From CAYNFR01 sp964396595 (GTDB lineage: Bacteria > Bacteroidota > Bacteroidia > Chitinophagales > Saprospiraceae), in the NCBI GenBank assembly GCA_964396595.1, contig CAYNFR010000026.1:1-49054 (forward strand): 49,054 nt of DNA, read 5' to 3'. Below the pieces are notes generated by a model. That model saw only the letters and a list, made by a program, of their open reading frames with translations, was not told where the DNA came from and ran no database searches. The position numbers and the translations under genes are program-made. Positions 1-8,205 of the stretch are shown here, in pieces. The stretch's first letter is position 1. Each line of letters starts with the position of its first letter.

Positions 1-441
1 GACAAGGGAGTTCTTGTAAGGCTTCCACCATGGTCAGAAGAGCCTGCTGATCCGTCGAAGTTCAAGACAAGAAATGTATTTTCTATCCTTGTAAATGCCA
101 ATAATGATTTACTAGTAAGATTGGAACCTATGAGAGTAGCAGACTTGAGAGGCAATATTAAAGAATTCATTCTTAACCCGCTAGGAAGAGATGATTATGC
201 GGAGTCACCTCAAGATGCTGTAGTTTCCTTTAAAAACGATAGGGGTACGAAGTATAAAATTTATCTTGATGTTTATAACGAAGTGAAGGCAGCATACGAT
301 GAGCTTCGTGATGAAGCAGCCTCAAGAAAGTTTGGTAAAATGTATGAATTCTTGAGTTCTGAACAAAAGAAGGAAATCAATGAAATGATTCCACTGAAAC
401 TATCTGAAGCTGAACCGACAGAGTTTGGAGATGAATCTTAA
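1..441 (+). CDS. ExbD/TolR-family biopolymer transport protein, 5' truncated
   Basis: The reading frame is open from the first base of the window, so the N-terminus (cytoplasmic tail and the single membrane anchor) lies upstream; only the periplasmic part is visible. The LPPW segment followed by a V-F-S-I-L-V-N strand and later LRGNIKEF resembles ExbD proteins, which work with ExbB and TonB to energise outer-membrane transport. A second ExbD-like gene starts 19 bases downstream, the usual Bacteroidota arrangement of an exbB gene followed by two exbD genes. The C-terminus is acidic and long (about 50 residues after the core). A start codon inside the visible sequence is unlikely, because coding similarity continues to base 1. 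Confidence 0.8.
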   Translation, partial: DKGVLVRLPPWSEEPADPSKFKTRNVFSILVNANNDLLVRLEPMRVADLRGNIKEFILNPLGRDDYAESPQDAVVSFKNDRGTKYKIYLDVYNEVKAAYDELRDEAASRKFGKMYEFLSSEQKKEINEMIPLKLSEAEPTEFGDES

Positions 442-460
442 TCATTAAAATATTTATAAT

Positions 461-937
461 ATGTCAATGTTTAAAAAGAAAAGAGGGTCTGCTTCCCCGA
501 AGGTTTCAACAGCTTCCTTGCCGGATATCATATTCATGTTATTGTTCTTTTTTATGGTTGTAACCGTATTACGAGATGCAAGTGAGAAGGTAGCCGTGAA
601 TAGACCCAGCGCAACACAGTTAACAAAGCTAGAGAAGAAGTCATTAGTTAATTTTCTCTTTGTGGGAAGACCTATTGAAAAATTTCAAGCAGAGTATGGA
701 ACTAGCCCTAGGTTACAGTTAGGAGATAAATTTGCGACAATGGAGGATATTCCCTTGTTTCTAGAGCAACATAGAATTAATGTGCCTGAGAATCAACGTG
801 GACTGATCACATCATCCTTAAAAATTGATGAAAACGTGACAATGGGAATCGTAGGAGATATCAAGACAGCTCTTCGAAAAGCTGGACAACTCAAAGTGAA
901 CTACTCGGCTAAGACGAGAGATAGAGCACTTCAATAG
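461..937 (+). CDS. ExbD/TolR-family biopolymer transport protein
   Basis: A 158-residue protein with a basic N-terminus (FKKKRG), one membrane segment at about residues 22-38 that begins LPDIIFMLLFFFMVV, and a periplasmic domain. The aspartate at the start of the membrane segment (LPD) matches the proton-path Asp of ExbD/TolR proteins. It follows another ExbD-like gene by 19 bases and is followed by a strong intrinsic terminator, so the pair is the end of a TonB-system operon. Two different ExbD proteins in one operon are common in this phylum; whether they form heteromers here is inference. Confidence 0.85.
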   Translation: MSMFKKKRGSASPKVSTASLPDIIFMLLFFFMVVTVLRDASEKVAVNRPSATQLTKLEKKSLVNFLFVGRPIEKFQAEYGTSPRLQLGDKFATMEDIPLFLEQHRINVPENQRGLITSSLKIDENVTMGIVGDIKTALRKAGQLKVNYSAKTRDRALQ

Positions 938-971
938 CAATTATAGACTGAGTAATAAACGTTTGTGTTAC

Positions 972-1000
972 AAGGGGGATAGCAATATCCCCCTTTTTTT
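972..1000 (+). terminator. Rho-independent terminator of the exbD operon
   Basis: AAGGGGGATA and TATCCCCCTT form a perfect 10-bp stem around a GCAA loop, followed directly by a run of T. It lies 34 bases after the second exbD stop codon. Confidence 0.92.
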
Positions 1001-1661
1001 ATACTTTAAGTTCAAATCATTTTTATTGATTTTATAGTGACATAAGCGTAGTTTTATGATCTTAGTACACTTCGTGGACAGGTGCGAGGACGCATAATCA
1101 TTTTCAATTTAGAACCCATATTGAGTTGGATTCTGCAAAAGATTATTTTCAATAATTTTTGTGATCGGCATCGATATGTAATCTCAGAAATCACGTAACA
1201 GATTACTTACAACGACAATTAACAAAACTCAATTTCAGCTGTTATCATCGAGATCAAAGTAATCTGCTATTACTCGTATTCTGAATAGTAGTTTCTTAAG
1301 TGTCACCTGAGTATTTGATTTCAATATATTATTGACGCATGTAGTGTGACAAATCTGCGAGCTATAGCATGTTTGCATATAAAATAGTGAAATTTTGATC
1401 CTTGTCCTTCTGTCTACCCCTTTGAAGGGGCAGGGCAATAGGAAATTTAGCGAATGTATCTATGGACCCAAAACCGATAATTGAAACTTCGCGATATCGG
1501 TTATGGCATATCGTTTGAGCTTTCCCCGAAGGTCAATGCGACGAGATACGCTCTGATATAATTGATACTTGTTAATAGAAACCGAACACCTGTAACCGAT
1601 TACTGTGTCCCCTCATCTCGAGATTCGTCTTAAGGCTTGACTATCTCTGCTAGGTGGGTAA
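1001..1661. other. 660-base non-coding stretch with several inverted repeats
   Basis: I see no convincing gene. A 67-codon frame on the minus strand (1235-1438) has no recognisable family. Inverted repeats are present: CAGATTACTT (1199-1208) with AAGTAATCTG (1257-1266); a short GC hairpin at 1417-1430; and CCAAAACCGATA (1468-1479) with TATCGGTTATGG (1495-1506), one mismatch, 15-base loop. None has a T-tract. It may hold decayed sequence or an unrecognised RNA. Confidence 0.4.
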
Positions 1662-2096
1662 TCATCTCAGTCGATCCATCGATCTGACAAGTTTATTATC
1701 CTTCTGTATGAATCTTGAAGCGAGCACATAGAATACAATCACAAGGATCGGAAGATAAATACCTGCTTTATCTGTAACTTCTGTATCCCCTAGTTCAGGG
1801 CTGTGATTCATATAAATCAATAAAGCGATCAAAGGAAGGACAATACCGAGCGTCGCACCCAAGTAGCTCATCCTTATCTGTAGTGGCCGATTTTTATACA
1901 TAAAAATGGCAATTACCCCTATTAGTACACCAATGATTGTTAATATCATTAATATCACATGATCTTGAACAGTGTAAAGCTTGTCTTCAAATATACCTGG
2001 GACAGATTCACTAGTCGCAGCGAAAGGTTGTGTGAAGATTAAACCGTTGAGTATAGCTGCTAGCGCAAGGAACAGAGTCTGGATACGTTGTATCAT
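1662..2096 (-). CDS. DUF4293 family membrane protein
   Basis: A 144-residue protein beginning MIQRIQTLFLALAAI, the typical opening of the DUF4293 family found in Bacteroidota. Four hydrophobic segments are visible at about residues 6-24, 46-66, 76-96 and 106-126, with a short basic C-terminus. Function is unknown. It is transcribed away from the FAD oxidoreductase gene, and a TATCTTTG box lies 17 bases upstream of its start codon. Confidence 0.8.
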   Translation of the reverse strand: MIQRIQTLFLALAAILNGLIFTQPFAATSESVPGIFEDKLYTVQDHVILMILTIIGVLIGVIAIFMYKNRPLQIRMSYLGATLGIVLPLIALLIYMNHSPELGDTEVTDKAGIYLPILVIVFYVLASRFIQKDNKLVRSMDRLR

Positions 2097-2112
2097 CTTA
2101 ATATCTTTATGT

Positions 2113-2120
2113 CAAAGATA
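2113..2120 (-). promoter_or_regulatory. -7 promoter box (TATCTTTG) for the DUF4293 gene
   Basis: Matches the Bacteroidota TAnnTTTG element on the minus strand. No clear -33 TTG was found at the expected spacing. Confidence 0.5.
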
Positions 2121-2193
2121 ATATTTCGTTAAATAAGCTGGATGCTGTTAAAATCGACATTAATTTGCTGACGCTACCTTTTTACGATTATTT

Positions 2194-3315
2194 ATGAACA
2201 ATTGCTATTGGCATTTCAATCATCATTTACATTCTTATGACTACGGTATCATAGGCGGTGGGTTTGTAGGTATGTATATCGCACTACATATCAAGCAGAA
2301 ATCACCTAAAGCGAAGGTACTTCTTGTAGAAAGTCAACAACATGGTGCTATGGCATCGAGCAGAAATGCTGGATTTGCATGTATAGGTAGTGTTACCGAA
2401 TTGATAAGTGATACGGAGCAGTATGGTCTTGATAAGGTTATAGATCTCGTAGAAATGCGATATGCAGGGTTGAAATATATCGAACAGAAATATGGTCAGG
2501 CTATATCTTTTGATTGGTGTGGAGGCTACGAATTGTTTAAAGAGAAGAGTATTCGTGAAGAGGCTATAGCACATATCGAGTTATACAACGATGCACTACA
2601 AAGAGCTATTGGTATCAGACCCTATTCAGAGGTGGCTGCTTCGCGATTTAGATTAGATCCTGTTGCGATTTTCAACAAGGTAGAAGGGCATATTGACACA
2701 GGAACGTATTTCAGACTTCTCAGAAGAGAATGTATCACGCATGGAGTGACAATTGAAACCGGTCGAACTGTCACCGATATTGTAGAATCATCGGTTGGTG
2801 TAGAACTCGAAGTCCGGGATATCGGAGCTAAGATTACGGTTAAGTCACTCATTAATTGTACGAACAGTCTTAATCAAAAGTGGCTTAGTCGTGATAAAGG
2901 AGTGCTCAAGACCGTACGGAATCAGGTATTGGTCACGCAGAAATTTTCCAGGCCATTTATCCGGGGAGCTTACCACATGGATCAAGGTTATATTTATTTT
3001 CGGGACTTGGATGATCGGATATTGATAGGTGGAGCGCGGCATGTATTCCCTGAAGAAGAGACGGATCAGTTAGGGATGAATGTCGATAACTTACTGTACC
3101 TCAAGAATATATTGGAGGAATATATTCTACCTCAAGGGGTGCAATGTGAAATTGACTATGCTTGGTCAGGTTTATTATCCGGAGGGACGACTCGGCTGCC
3201 AATAGTTGAGCGAGTGTCTGAACATCAGGTGGTCGCGTTAAGACTTGGTGGGATGGGTGTTGCGATAGCTCCTATTATTGCAAATAGAGTCTTAGGTTTA
3301 TTAGAAGGAATATGA
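2194..3315 (+). CDS. FAD-dependent amino-acid-oxidase-like oxidoreductase (DAO family)
   Basis: A 373-residue protein with an N-terminal Rossmann FAD motif GIIGGGFVG at about residues 18-26 and an acidic residue ending the second strand (LLVES). It continues with the ASSRNAGFA segment seen in DAO-family flavoproteins, and the C-terminal segment LRLGGMGVAIAP matches their second FAD-contacting region. The substrate cannot be told; a secondary or N-methyl amine or an amino acid would fit the family. Its stop codon overlaps the next start by four bases (ATGA at 3312-3315), so translation is probably coupled to the OstA-like gene. Confidence 0.8.
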   Translation: MNNCYWHFNHHLHSYDYGIIGGGFVGMYIALHIKQKSPKAKVLLVESQQHGAMASSRNAGFACIGSVTELISDTEQYGLDKVIDLVEMRYAGLKYIEQKYGQAISFDWCGGYELFKEKSIREEAIAHIELYNDALQRAIGIRPYSEVAASRFRLDPVAIFNKVEGHIDTGTYFRLLRRECITHGVTIETGRTVTDIVESSVGVELEVRDIGAKITVKSLINCTNSLNQKWLSRDKGVLKTVRNQVLVTQKFSRPFIRGAYHMDQGYIYFRDLDDRILIGGARHVFPEEETDQLGMNVDNLLYLKNILEEYILPQGVQCEIDYAWSGLLSGGTTRLPIVERVSEHQVVALRLGGMGVAIAPIIANRVLGLLEGI

Positions 3316-5165
3316 TCAGGGGCAATAGCAGTCATCACAGGAACAGCAGAAGATTCAGAAGAATCAGATTGATGAGACTATGTCTATTAATGATCTTGGT
3401 ATGTTCATGTCTCACTTCTTATGCACAGGTTATAGAAGCTGAGAATGAAGCGCAAGATAAAATAGTAATAAAGGCGGACAGGGTAATATCCACATTGATA
3501 GACAATGTAAGCATAGATACCTTGCTGGGTAATGTTGAATTAATTCAAGATAGTCTAGTCATCACGACAAGAAAGGCGATTTTGTTCGATAAGAGGACGG
3601 CGAGGGCTTATGGAGATGTGATCATTATCCAAAAAGACAGTGTATTGATTTACTGTGATACATTGCTATATGATGGTGACACGAAGGATGCCTATTTGAG
3701 TAGAGAGGTGATATTGATAGATGGTCAAGATGAATTACATGCATACGGACTAGATTATAATACAGAGACTGAAATCGGAGTATATCACAATGGCGCAATC
3801 ATGTTTTCTGAGGGAACCCAGCTTCAGTCCAATAAAGGTGTCTATGATGGCAAACGCAAGACAACGATATTTAAAGAAAACGTGCGCTATCAAGACAGCA
3901 GCCAAGTAGTATTGGCAGATAGTATGCTTTATTATATGGATGACGAGGTAATCCGCTTTCTCAGTCCTGCCAATATCATAAGGGATAGTACGCGCATGTA
4001 CAGTCGTCAAGGAATTTTCAGCAAGAAGGACAACAAACTAATTTTGGCTGAAGATGTGCAGATAATGGAGGAAGAACGATTGATCAGGGCAGGTCTGGCG
4101 GAGCTTGATGGAGAGAGCAAGATATATTATTTGTACTATGACCCGGTAATCACTGAGTCTGATGGCACCGTAACGAAGGCGGATACGATCATCTATTATG
4201 AACAATCGAGGGACATGATTTTGTCCGGTAGGGCATTTTATCAAAATGCTGATGGTGCGGTTATAGAAGCTCCTTTTCTCACGTATAATGATTCTACAGG
4301 TAGATATATCACGACTGGCAGCTCAAAGTTAGTCGAGGAAGGAAGAACCATAACATCTTCAAGTTTTGAAAAAACAGAGGCAGGGTCTAAAGCGAGTGGC
4401 GGCGTGGTAATTGTTGACACAACTAATCAATTAACTGCATGGACGTATATTTCCGAAAGAATTGATTCAATAAATCGCTCCATTTTGTACCGCGAAGATG
4501 GCGATAAATCACTAATGGCCCTGAGAGTAGAGGAAGATAGCTTGTATATTCTTGCGGATACTTTAATCACACAAGACTATGGAGAAGGTGATAGTACTTA
4601 TAGCACTTTAAGAGCCATACATGGTGTCAAATTGAGTAAAGGAAATATACTGGGAAGATCGGATTTTATGGACTTTAGTTCACTCGACTCCATCATGTGG
4701 CTTTACGGGGATCCGGTGATCTGGTCGGATAGTACCCAGCTGAGTGGAGATACCATCGGTATATATTTTGTCAATCAACAGATTGAAAAGCTCATTCTTG
4801 TCAATAGTGCTTTTATTGTCATTCCAGACACTATGGATTACTACAACCAGATTAAAGGGACTAAGATTGTTAATCTGATAGATGACGGAAGCATTAGTCA
4901 GTCCGAAGTTACAGGCAATGCGGAAGTCTTTTATATCGTCAAGAATGAAGAGCAAATCGAGGGGGTGAGTTTGACTAAGTCATTGTCAATGACTATTTAT
5001 CTAGAGGATGGTCGGATGGATAGGCTTAATCAATATGGTAGTCCCGAGAATAGTTTTGAGAATTACAATGAACTCGTTAATTATAAATCTCAATATCTTC
5101 GTGGATTCAGATGGCGATTAGAAGAGAGGCCTACTATTGAGAGTATTTTAATATTCAGAAAATGA
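3312..5165 (+). CDS. OstA-like (LptA/LptD N-terminal-like) periplasmic protein
   Basis: A 617-residue secreted protein. After a basic N-terminus, a signal-peptide core (LCLLMILVCSCLTSYAQ, residues about 23-39) ends in an Ala-x-like cleavage site. The rest is repeated short beta segments of the type ADRV.ST..DN...GNVEL and DTLLYD, typical of the OstA/LptA jelly-roll family that carries lipopolysaccharide in the periplasm. Bacteroidota often carry a large OstA-like protein of this kind; a role in LPS transport is inferred from the fold, not shown. It overlaps both neighbours by ATGA. The first ATG (3312) is used because of this overlap; an internal Met before the signal core is possible. Confidence 0.78.
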   Translation: MIRGNSSHHRNSRRFRRIRLMRLCLLMILVCSCLTSYAQVIEAENEAQDKIVIKADRVISTLIDNVSIDTLLGNVELIQDSLVITTRKAILFDKRTARAYGDVIIIQKDSVLIYCDTLLYDGDTKDAYLSREVILIDGQDELHAYGLDYNTETEIGVYHNGAIMFSEGTQLQSNKGVYDGKRKTTIFKENVRYQDSSQVVLADSMLYYMDDEVIRFLSPANIIRDSTRMYSRQGIFSKKDNKLILAEDVQIMEEERLIRAGLAELDGESKIYYLYYDPVITESDGTVTKADTIIYYEQSRDMILSGRAFYQNADGAVIEAPFLTYNDSTGRYITTGSSKLVEEGRTITSSSFEKTEAGSKASGGVVIVDTTNQLTAWTYISERIDSINRSILYREDGDKSLMALRVEEDSLYILADTLITQDYGEGDSTYSTLRAIHGVKLSKGNILGRSDFMDFSSLDSIMWLYGDPVIWSDSTQLSGDTIGIYFVNQQIEKLILVNSAFIVIPDTMDYYNQIKGTKIVNLIDDGSISQSEVTGNAEVFYIVKNEEQIEGVSLTKSLSMTIYLEDGRMDRLNQYGSPENSFENYNELVNYKSQYLRGFRWRLEERPTIESILIFRK

Positions 5166-5932
5166 TCAACAGAATAAGTCTATCCCGTATGATCAGATTC
5201 TGTCGTATATTCATCATTGTGGTGATGAATATATATGCCTTACGAGCAAGTGATAGTTTCAATGTTGCTGTACAAAAGCATATTGACGGTCAGATCGAAG
5301 AGGCTATAACACTTTATCTCGAGCTAGAATCAGAGGGAAATACATCCAGAGAGCTTTATGCTAATCTGGGAAGGGCATACTATGAAATGGGAAGTTACGG
5401 AATGTCTAGACTGTACTATGAGCGATTGTTAAAGCACTACGGTTATGATCGAAAATCGAGTTCTGTCATAGCGGATATCGAAAATAAGACTGAAATTTCT
5501 CTGAGCAATATTCCTGACTTTTTTGTGATAAGTGCCATTAAGAGATTGGCATTGACTTTTAATGCTATGATTTGGATAGTGTTCCAGATAGTCATGGTCG
5601 GCGCATTGATTTGGGTGATGTTTGAATACTTGATCAGAAAGAAGCAATCATTTAGACAAGTACTTATAGCGGCTTCTCTGGTGGTGGCGGTCTTAATCGT
5701 CATTGGACTCGGGAGATTGCATCATCAGCTTTATTTTATTGATAGGCATGCTGTAGTAATAGAAGAGAGAACTCAGTTATATAATGCCGCTGACGAGCGG
5801 AGCGGGGTAGTAACGCCGCTAGCGGAGGGAATGAAGGTTTATATAATTGATGAACTAAGTGAGTGGTTCAAGATCAGGCTGTCAGATAAGGATGAAGGTT
5901 GGGTAAAAAAAGAAAGGGTTAAAATCATCTGA
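5162..5932 (+). CDS. TPR and SH3-domain membrane protein (BatE-like layout)
   Basis: A 256-residue protein. An N-terminal signal or anchor (residues about 10-30) is followed by tetratricopeptide-like helices (FNVAVQKHIDGQIEEAITLY and ELYANLGRAYYEMGSYGMSR). Then come two membrane segments (about 132-155 and 165-185) and a C-terminal bacterial SH3 domain (about 195-256) ending in GWVKKERV. The same order of TPR, two membrane helices and SH3b occurs in BatE-type proteins of Bacteroidota, but no Bat genes adjoin. It starts inside the stop codon of the OstA-like gene (ATGA at 5162-5165). An envelope scaffold role is inference. Confidence 0.72.
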   Translation: MINRISLSRMIRFCRIFIIVVMNIYALRASDSFNVAVQKHIDGQIEEAITLYLELESEGNTSRELYANLGRAYYEMGSYGMSRLYYERLLKHYGYDRKSSSVIADIENKTEISLSNIPDFFVISAIKRLALTFNAMIWIVFQIVMVGALIWVMFEYLIRKKQSFRQVLIAASLVVAVLIVIGLGRLHHQLYFIDRHAVVIEERTQLYNAADERSGVVTPLAEGMKVYIIDELSEWFKIRLSDKDEGWVKKERVKII

Positions 5933-5954
5933 TTCTAACCCTTGTAATTTTTTT
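5914..5954. terminator. Bidirectional terminator between the TPR-SH3 gene and rpmA
   Basis: AAGGGTTA and TAACCCTT pair, with an inner AATC/GATT stem separated by one mismatch and an ATCT loop. A T-run follows on the plus strand (5948-5954), and an A-rich run precedes it, giving T-rich sequence on the minus strand. It overlaps the stop codon of the plus-strand gene and can end both convergent transcripts. Confidence 0.75.
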
Positions 5955-5966
5955 GGTGCTAGGCAT

Positions 5967-6311
5967 TTATTCCTCAGCGTCTTTGTCAGCTGATGTGGTA
6001 ACAACTGGTGGAGCTATTTTAGCTACTTTAGCAACTATGACAGGCAGACCAGTCGGGGTATTGCCTTTAATATCAATATATGTGCGATTGTTTCTTTTCT
6101 TAACAAAGTTCACTACACCATCGGTCAGTGCATATAGCGTATGATCTTTACCGATTCCGACGTTAAGACCGGGGTGAAACTTCGTACCTCTCTGTCTTAC
6201 GATGATGTTGCCTGCGATAGCCGTTTGACCGCCGAATAGTTTAACACCTAGGCGTTTACTTTTACTATCACGTCCATTATCTGAACTACCTACACCTTTC
6301 TTATGAGCCAT
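5967..6311 (-). CDS. rpmA: 50S ribosomal protein bL27
   Basis: A 114-residue protein opening MAHKKGVGSSDNGRDS, with the invariant GVKLFGGQ, RQRGTKFHPG and VGIGKDHTLYAL blocks of bL27, which reaches the peptidyl-transferase centre of the large subunit. The N-terminus begins directly with MAHKKG, with no cleavable extension. About 25 extra residues at the C-terminus (Ala/Val/Asp rich) make it longer than the usual 84-90. It lies 3 bases after rplU, the conserved gene order. Confidence 0.98.
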   Translation of the reverse strand: MAHKKGVGSSDNGRDSKSKRLGVKLFGGQTAIAGNIIVRQRGTKFHPGLNVGIGKDHTLYALTDGVVNFVKKRNNRTYIDIKGNTPTGLPVIVAKVAKIAPPVVTTSADKDAEE

Positions 6312-6314
6312 GAG

Positions 6315-6626
6315 TTATGCGTTTATTGAGTCTATTTTAATCTTTGTGAATAACTGACGGTGACCATTTTTCACCTGATATCCCTTTCTTCTCTTCTTTT
6401 TGAAGACGATGACCTTGTCCCCTTTTTGGTCATTAAGGACAGTTGCATTGACAGACGCAGCAGATACATGTGGCGTACCCACAGTGATGTTGCCTTCTCT
6501 GTTTACGAGCAATACATCAGAAAAAGAAACCTTGCTACCCTCTTCTTTGTCTAGGTGATGTACGAAGATTTCTTGACCTTCGCTGACCTTAAATTGTTGT
6601 CCGGCTATGTTAACTATTACAAACAT
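6315..6626 (-). CDS. rplU: 50S ribosomal protein bL21
   Basis: A 103-residue protein beginning MFVIVNIAGQQFKVSEG, with the family core KGDKVIVFKKKRRKGYQVKN and RQLFTKIKI. bL21 binds 23S rRNA near L20. It is first in the rplU-rpmA operon. A TATATTTG box lies about 25 bases upstream of the start. Confidence 0.98.
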   Translation of the reverse strand: MFVIVNIAGQQFKVSEGQEIFVHHLDKEEGSKVSFSDVLLVNREGNITVGTPHVSAASVNATVLNDQKGDKVIVFKKKRRKGYQVKNGHRQLFTKIKIDSINA

Positions 6627-6651
6627 ATTACGTATTTTTCGAAATGGGCTG

Positions 6652-6659
6652 CAAATATA
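6652..6659 (-). promoter_or_regulatory. -7 promoter box (TATATTTG) for rplU-rpmA
   Basis: TAnnTTTG consensus on the minus strand, placing the transcription start about 20 bases before the rplU ATG. No clear -33 TTG is seen. Confidence 0.55.
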
Positions 6660-6689
6660 TAATATTGATTTGATTAATGATAGATCATC

Positions 6690-7952
6690 TTAATTATTCT
6701 CGTACCATTCTAACAATCTGAAGGATGTTTTGATTTTCTCGTCGTTTCTGATCAGTACCATGTTTATTTTCCGGCCTTGTTTTGCCGACAATTTGTTATT
6801 AATTTTCTCTAGGTTGATATTGCGTGTAAATGAGCCGTTAATACGATGAACCAAGTCACCTTGTTTAACGCCGGCTTTGGCAGCCGGACTGCCTTCTTGC
6901 ACAGATACGACATAGTATTTGTTAAGTTCGGTGCCAAAGGCATAAATAGTCAAGCCTGATTTATCAAATCTAACCTCAGCATTGTATTTCCTTTTGGGCT
7001 TCAAGTACAATATCTCCCGAGCATAGTCAATGATGATGTCAAATCGTTCTAAGAGCAGGTTGCCTATTAATCCATCTCGACTGCTTTTAAAATCTTCCAT
7101 GTTGTCATTACTGAAGAGCTGGAAAGTGGTAAATAAATTGGTGAACCGAAATGGGTCGAAGCGCAGCTGCGATATTCTCCCAGAATATCCCGTGATCATT
7201 CCCGACAAACCAAATCCCACATTTCCCGGCATTACCTTTTCAGGAAGTTGCTTGGTCGGGTTGTCTAATGCATTTATTAAACATGGCAATGACGCCCCTG
7301 AGTCGATCAGCAGTCGCAGATTTCGTGGTTTTTCATCTATTATCTGTACTGATGTCTCTAGATAAGGTTTATGATTTTGGACAAAAAGATCAAATTTCTC
7401 GTATGATGACAATCGCTTGACATATTTAATGTCCCTATAAAAAGTGAGCATCTCATGTTTATAATCGATCTTAACAACTAGATTGCTAAAATATGTCCCG
7501 CCTAAAATCCCATGAACGTCTATTCCAAGTCTCTCTTTGAGCATATAATGATTTCGTTCTAGGACGATAATATCACGCAAGACTCTCAATGTCCCGCTTA
7601 TCCTCATAGAAACATTGCGGCTAATATTGGCAGCGATCATCGTATCTAGATCTGATCCCGTTATCATGATCTGTCGATCGTACTCCAATTCGATCAATGT
7701 GGCGAGTTCTTTATCAAAAATGATGGTATTCTCAGCTCCTGTATCAAAGATTAGTCGAACAGGCAAGATACCACCTAGCCAGGCATTCAGAATGATGAAG
7801 CCATTTTCATATTCGAAGGGCACCTGGACATAATTTTTGTCTATGGGGATGATGTCGAGCCCCCTTATTTGAGCGTCAGCGCTATGTATGGTACATAGAA
7901 ATCCTGTCAGAAGGCTAATTCGAAAGTAAAGCGACAGCAGGTACTTAATCAT
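6690..7952 (-). CDS. Secreted retropepsin-like aspartyl protease with C-terminal PDZ domain
   Basis: A 420-residue protein. The ATG at 7952 is chosen because it opens a signal peptide (MIKYLLSLYFRISLLTGFLC..ADAQ); a longer frame starting with TTG at 7988 runs into the tandem repeat. Two catalytic-type motifs are present in one chain: FDTGAE (about residue 70) and IDSGAS (about residue 217), so the two retropepsin halves are fused as in pepsin. A PDZ domain follows (about 340-408, with QEGSPAAKAGVKQGD and GR..N). Such proteins are common in Bacteroidota with mostly unknown substrates; the location is probably periplasmic or outer-membrane associated. Confidence 0.82.
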   Translation of the reverse strand: MIKYLLSLYFRISLLTGFLCTIHSADAQIRGLDIIPIDKNYVQVPFEYENGFIILNAWLGGILPVRLIFDTGAENTIIFDKELATLIELEYDRQIMITGSDLDTMIAANISRNVSMRISGTLRVLRDIIVLERNHYMLKERLGIDVHGILGGTYFSNLVVKIDYKHEMLTFYRDIKYVKRLSSYEKFDLFVQNHKPYLETSVQIIDEKPRNLRLLIDSGASLPCLINALDNPTKQLPEKVMPGNVGFGLSGMITGYSGRISQLRFDPFRFTNLFTTFQLFSNDNMEDFKSSRDGLIGNLLLERFDIIIDYAREILYLKPKRKYNAEVRFDKSGLTIYAFGTELNKYYVVSVQEGSPAAKAGVKQGDLVHRINGSFTRNINLEKINNKLSAKQGRKINMVLIRNDEKIKTSFRLLEWYENN

Positions 7953-7980
7953 AATATGATAACAAACTTCGAACTTAAAT

Positions 7981-8180
7981 GATCTCAAGATGTACGAAAT
8001 GATCTCAAGATGTACGAAATGATCTCAANNNNNNNNNNNNNNNNNNNNNNNNNNNNNNNNNNNNNNNNNNNNNNNNNNNNNNNNNNNNNNNNNNNNNNNN
8101 NNNNNNNNNNNNNNNNNNNNNNNNNNNNAAATGATCTCAAGATGTACGAAATGATCTCAAGATGTACGAAATGATCTCAA
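7981..8180. repeat. 20-bp tandem repeat array, interrupted by the assembly gap
   Basis: The unit GATCTCAAGATGTACGAAAT occurs twice on the left (7981-8020), with 8 bases of a third copy before the gap. On the right, AAAT from a copy is followed by two full copies (8133-8172) and a final GATCTCAA (8173-8180). All copies are identical. The true copy number is hidden by the gap. The ten-base string AACTTAAATG borders the array on both sides (7972-7981 and 8179-8188). There are no spacers, so it is not a CRISPR array. It lies just upstream of both the retropepsin gene and ruvB. Confidence 0.9.
8029..8128. other. Assembly gap of exactly 100 N
   Basis: The run of exactly 100 N is the usual placeholder for a gap of unknown length. 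The same repeat unit lies on both sides, so the assembly broke because the repeat is longer than the reads could span. Confidence 0.95.
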
Positions 8181-8205
8181 CTTAAATGTAAACATATTAT
8201 ATGTC

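Noticed and set aside
1235..1438. 67-codon frame on the minus strand
   Set aside because: No family motif, odd composition with many cysteines and basic residues, and it lies within a region of inverted repeats without a promoter box.
5953..6144. 63-codon plus-strand frame
   Set aside because: It is a shadow of rpmA on the opposite strand.
7981..8180. CRISPR-like array
   Set aside because: The 20-bp units are directly adjacent without spacers, and no cas genes are near; it is a simple tandem repeat.
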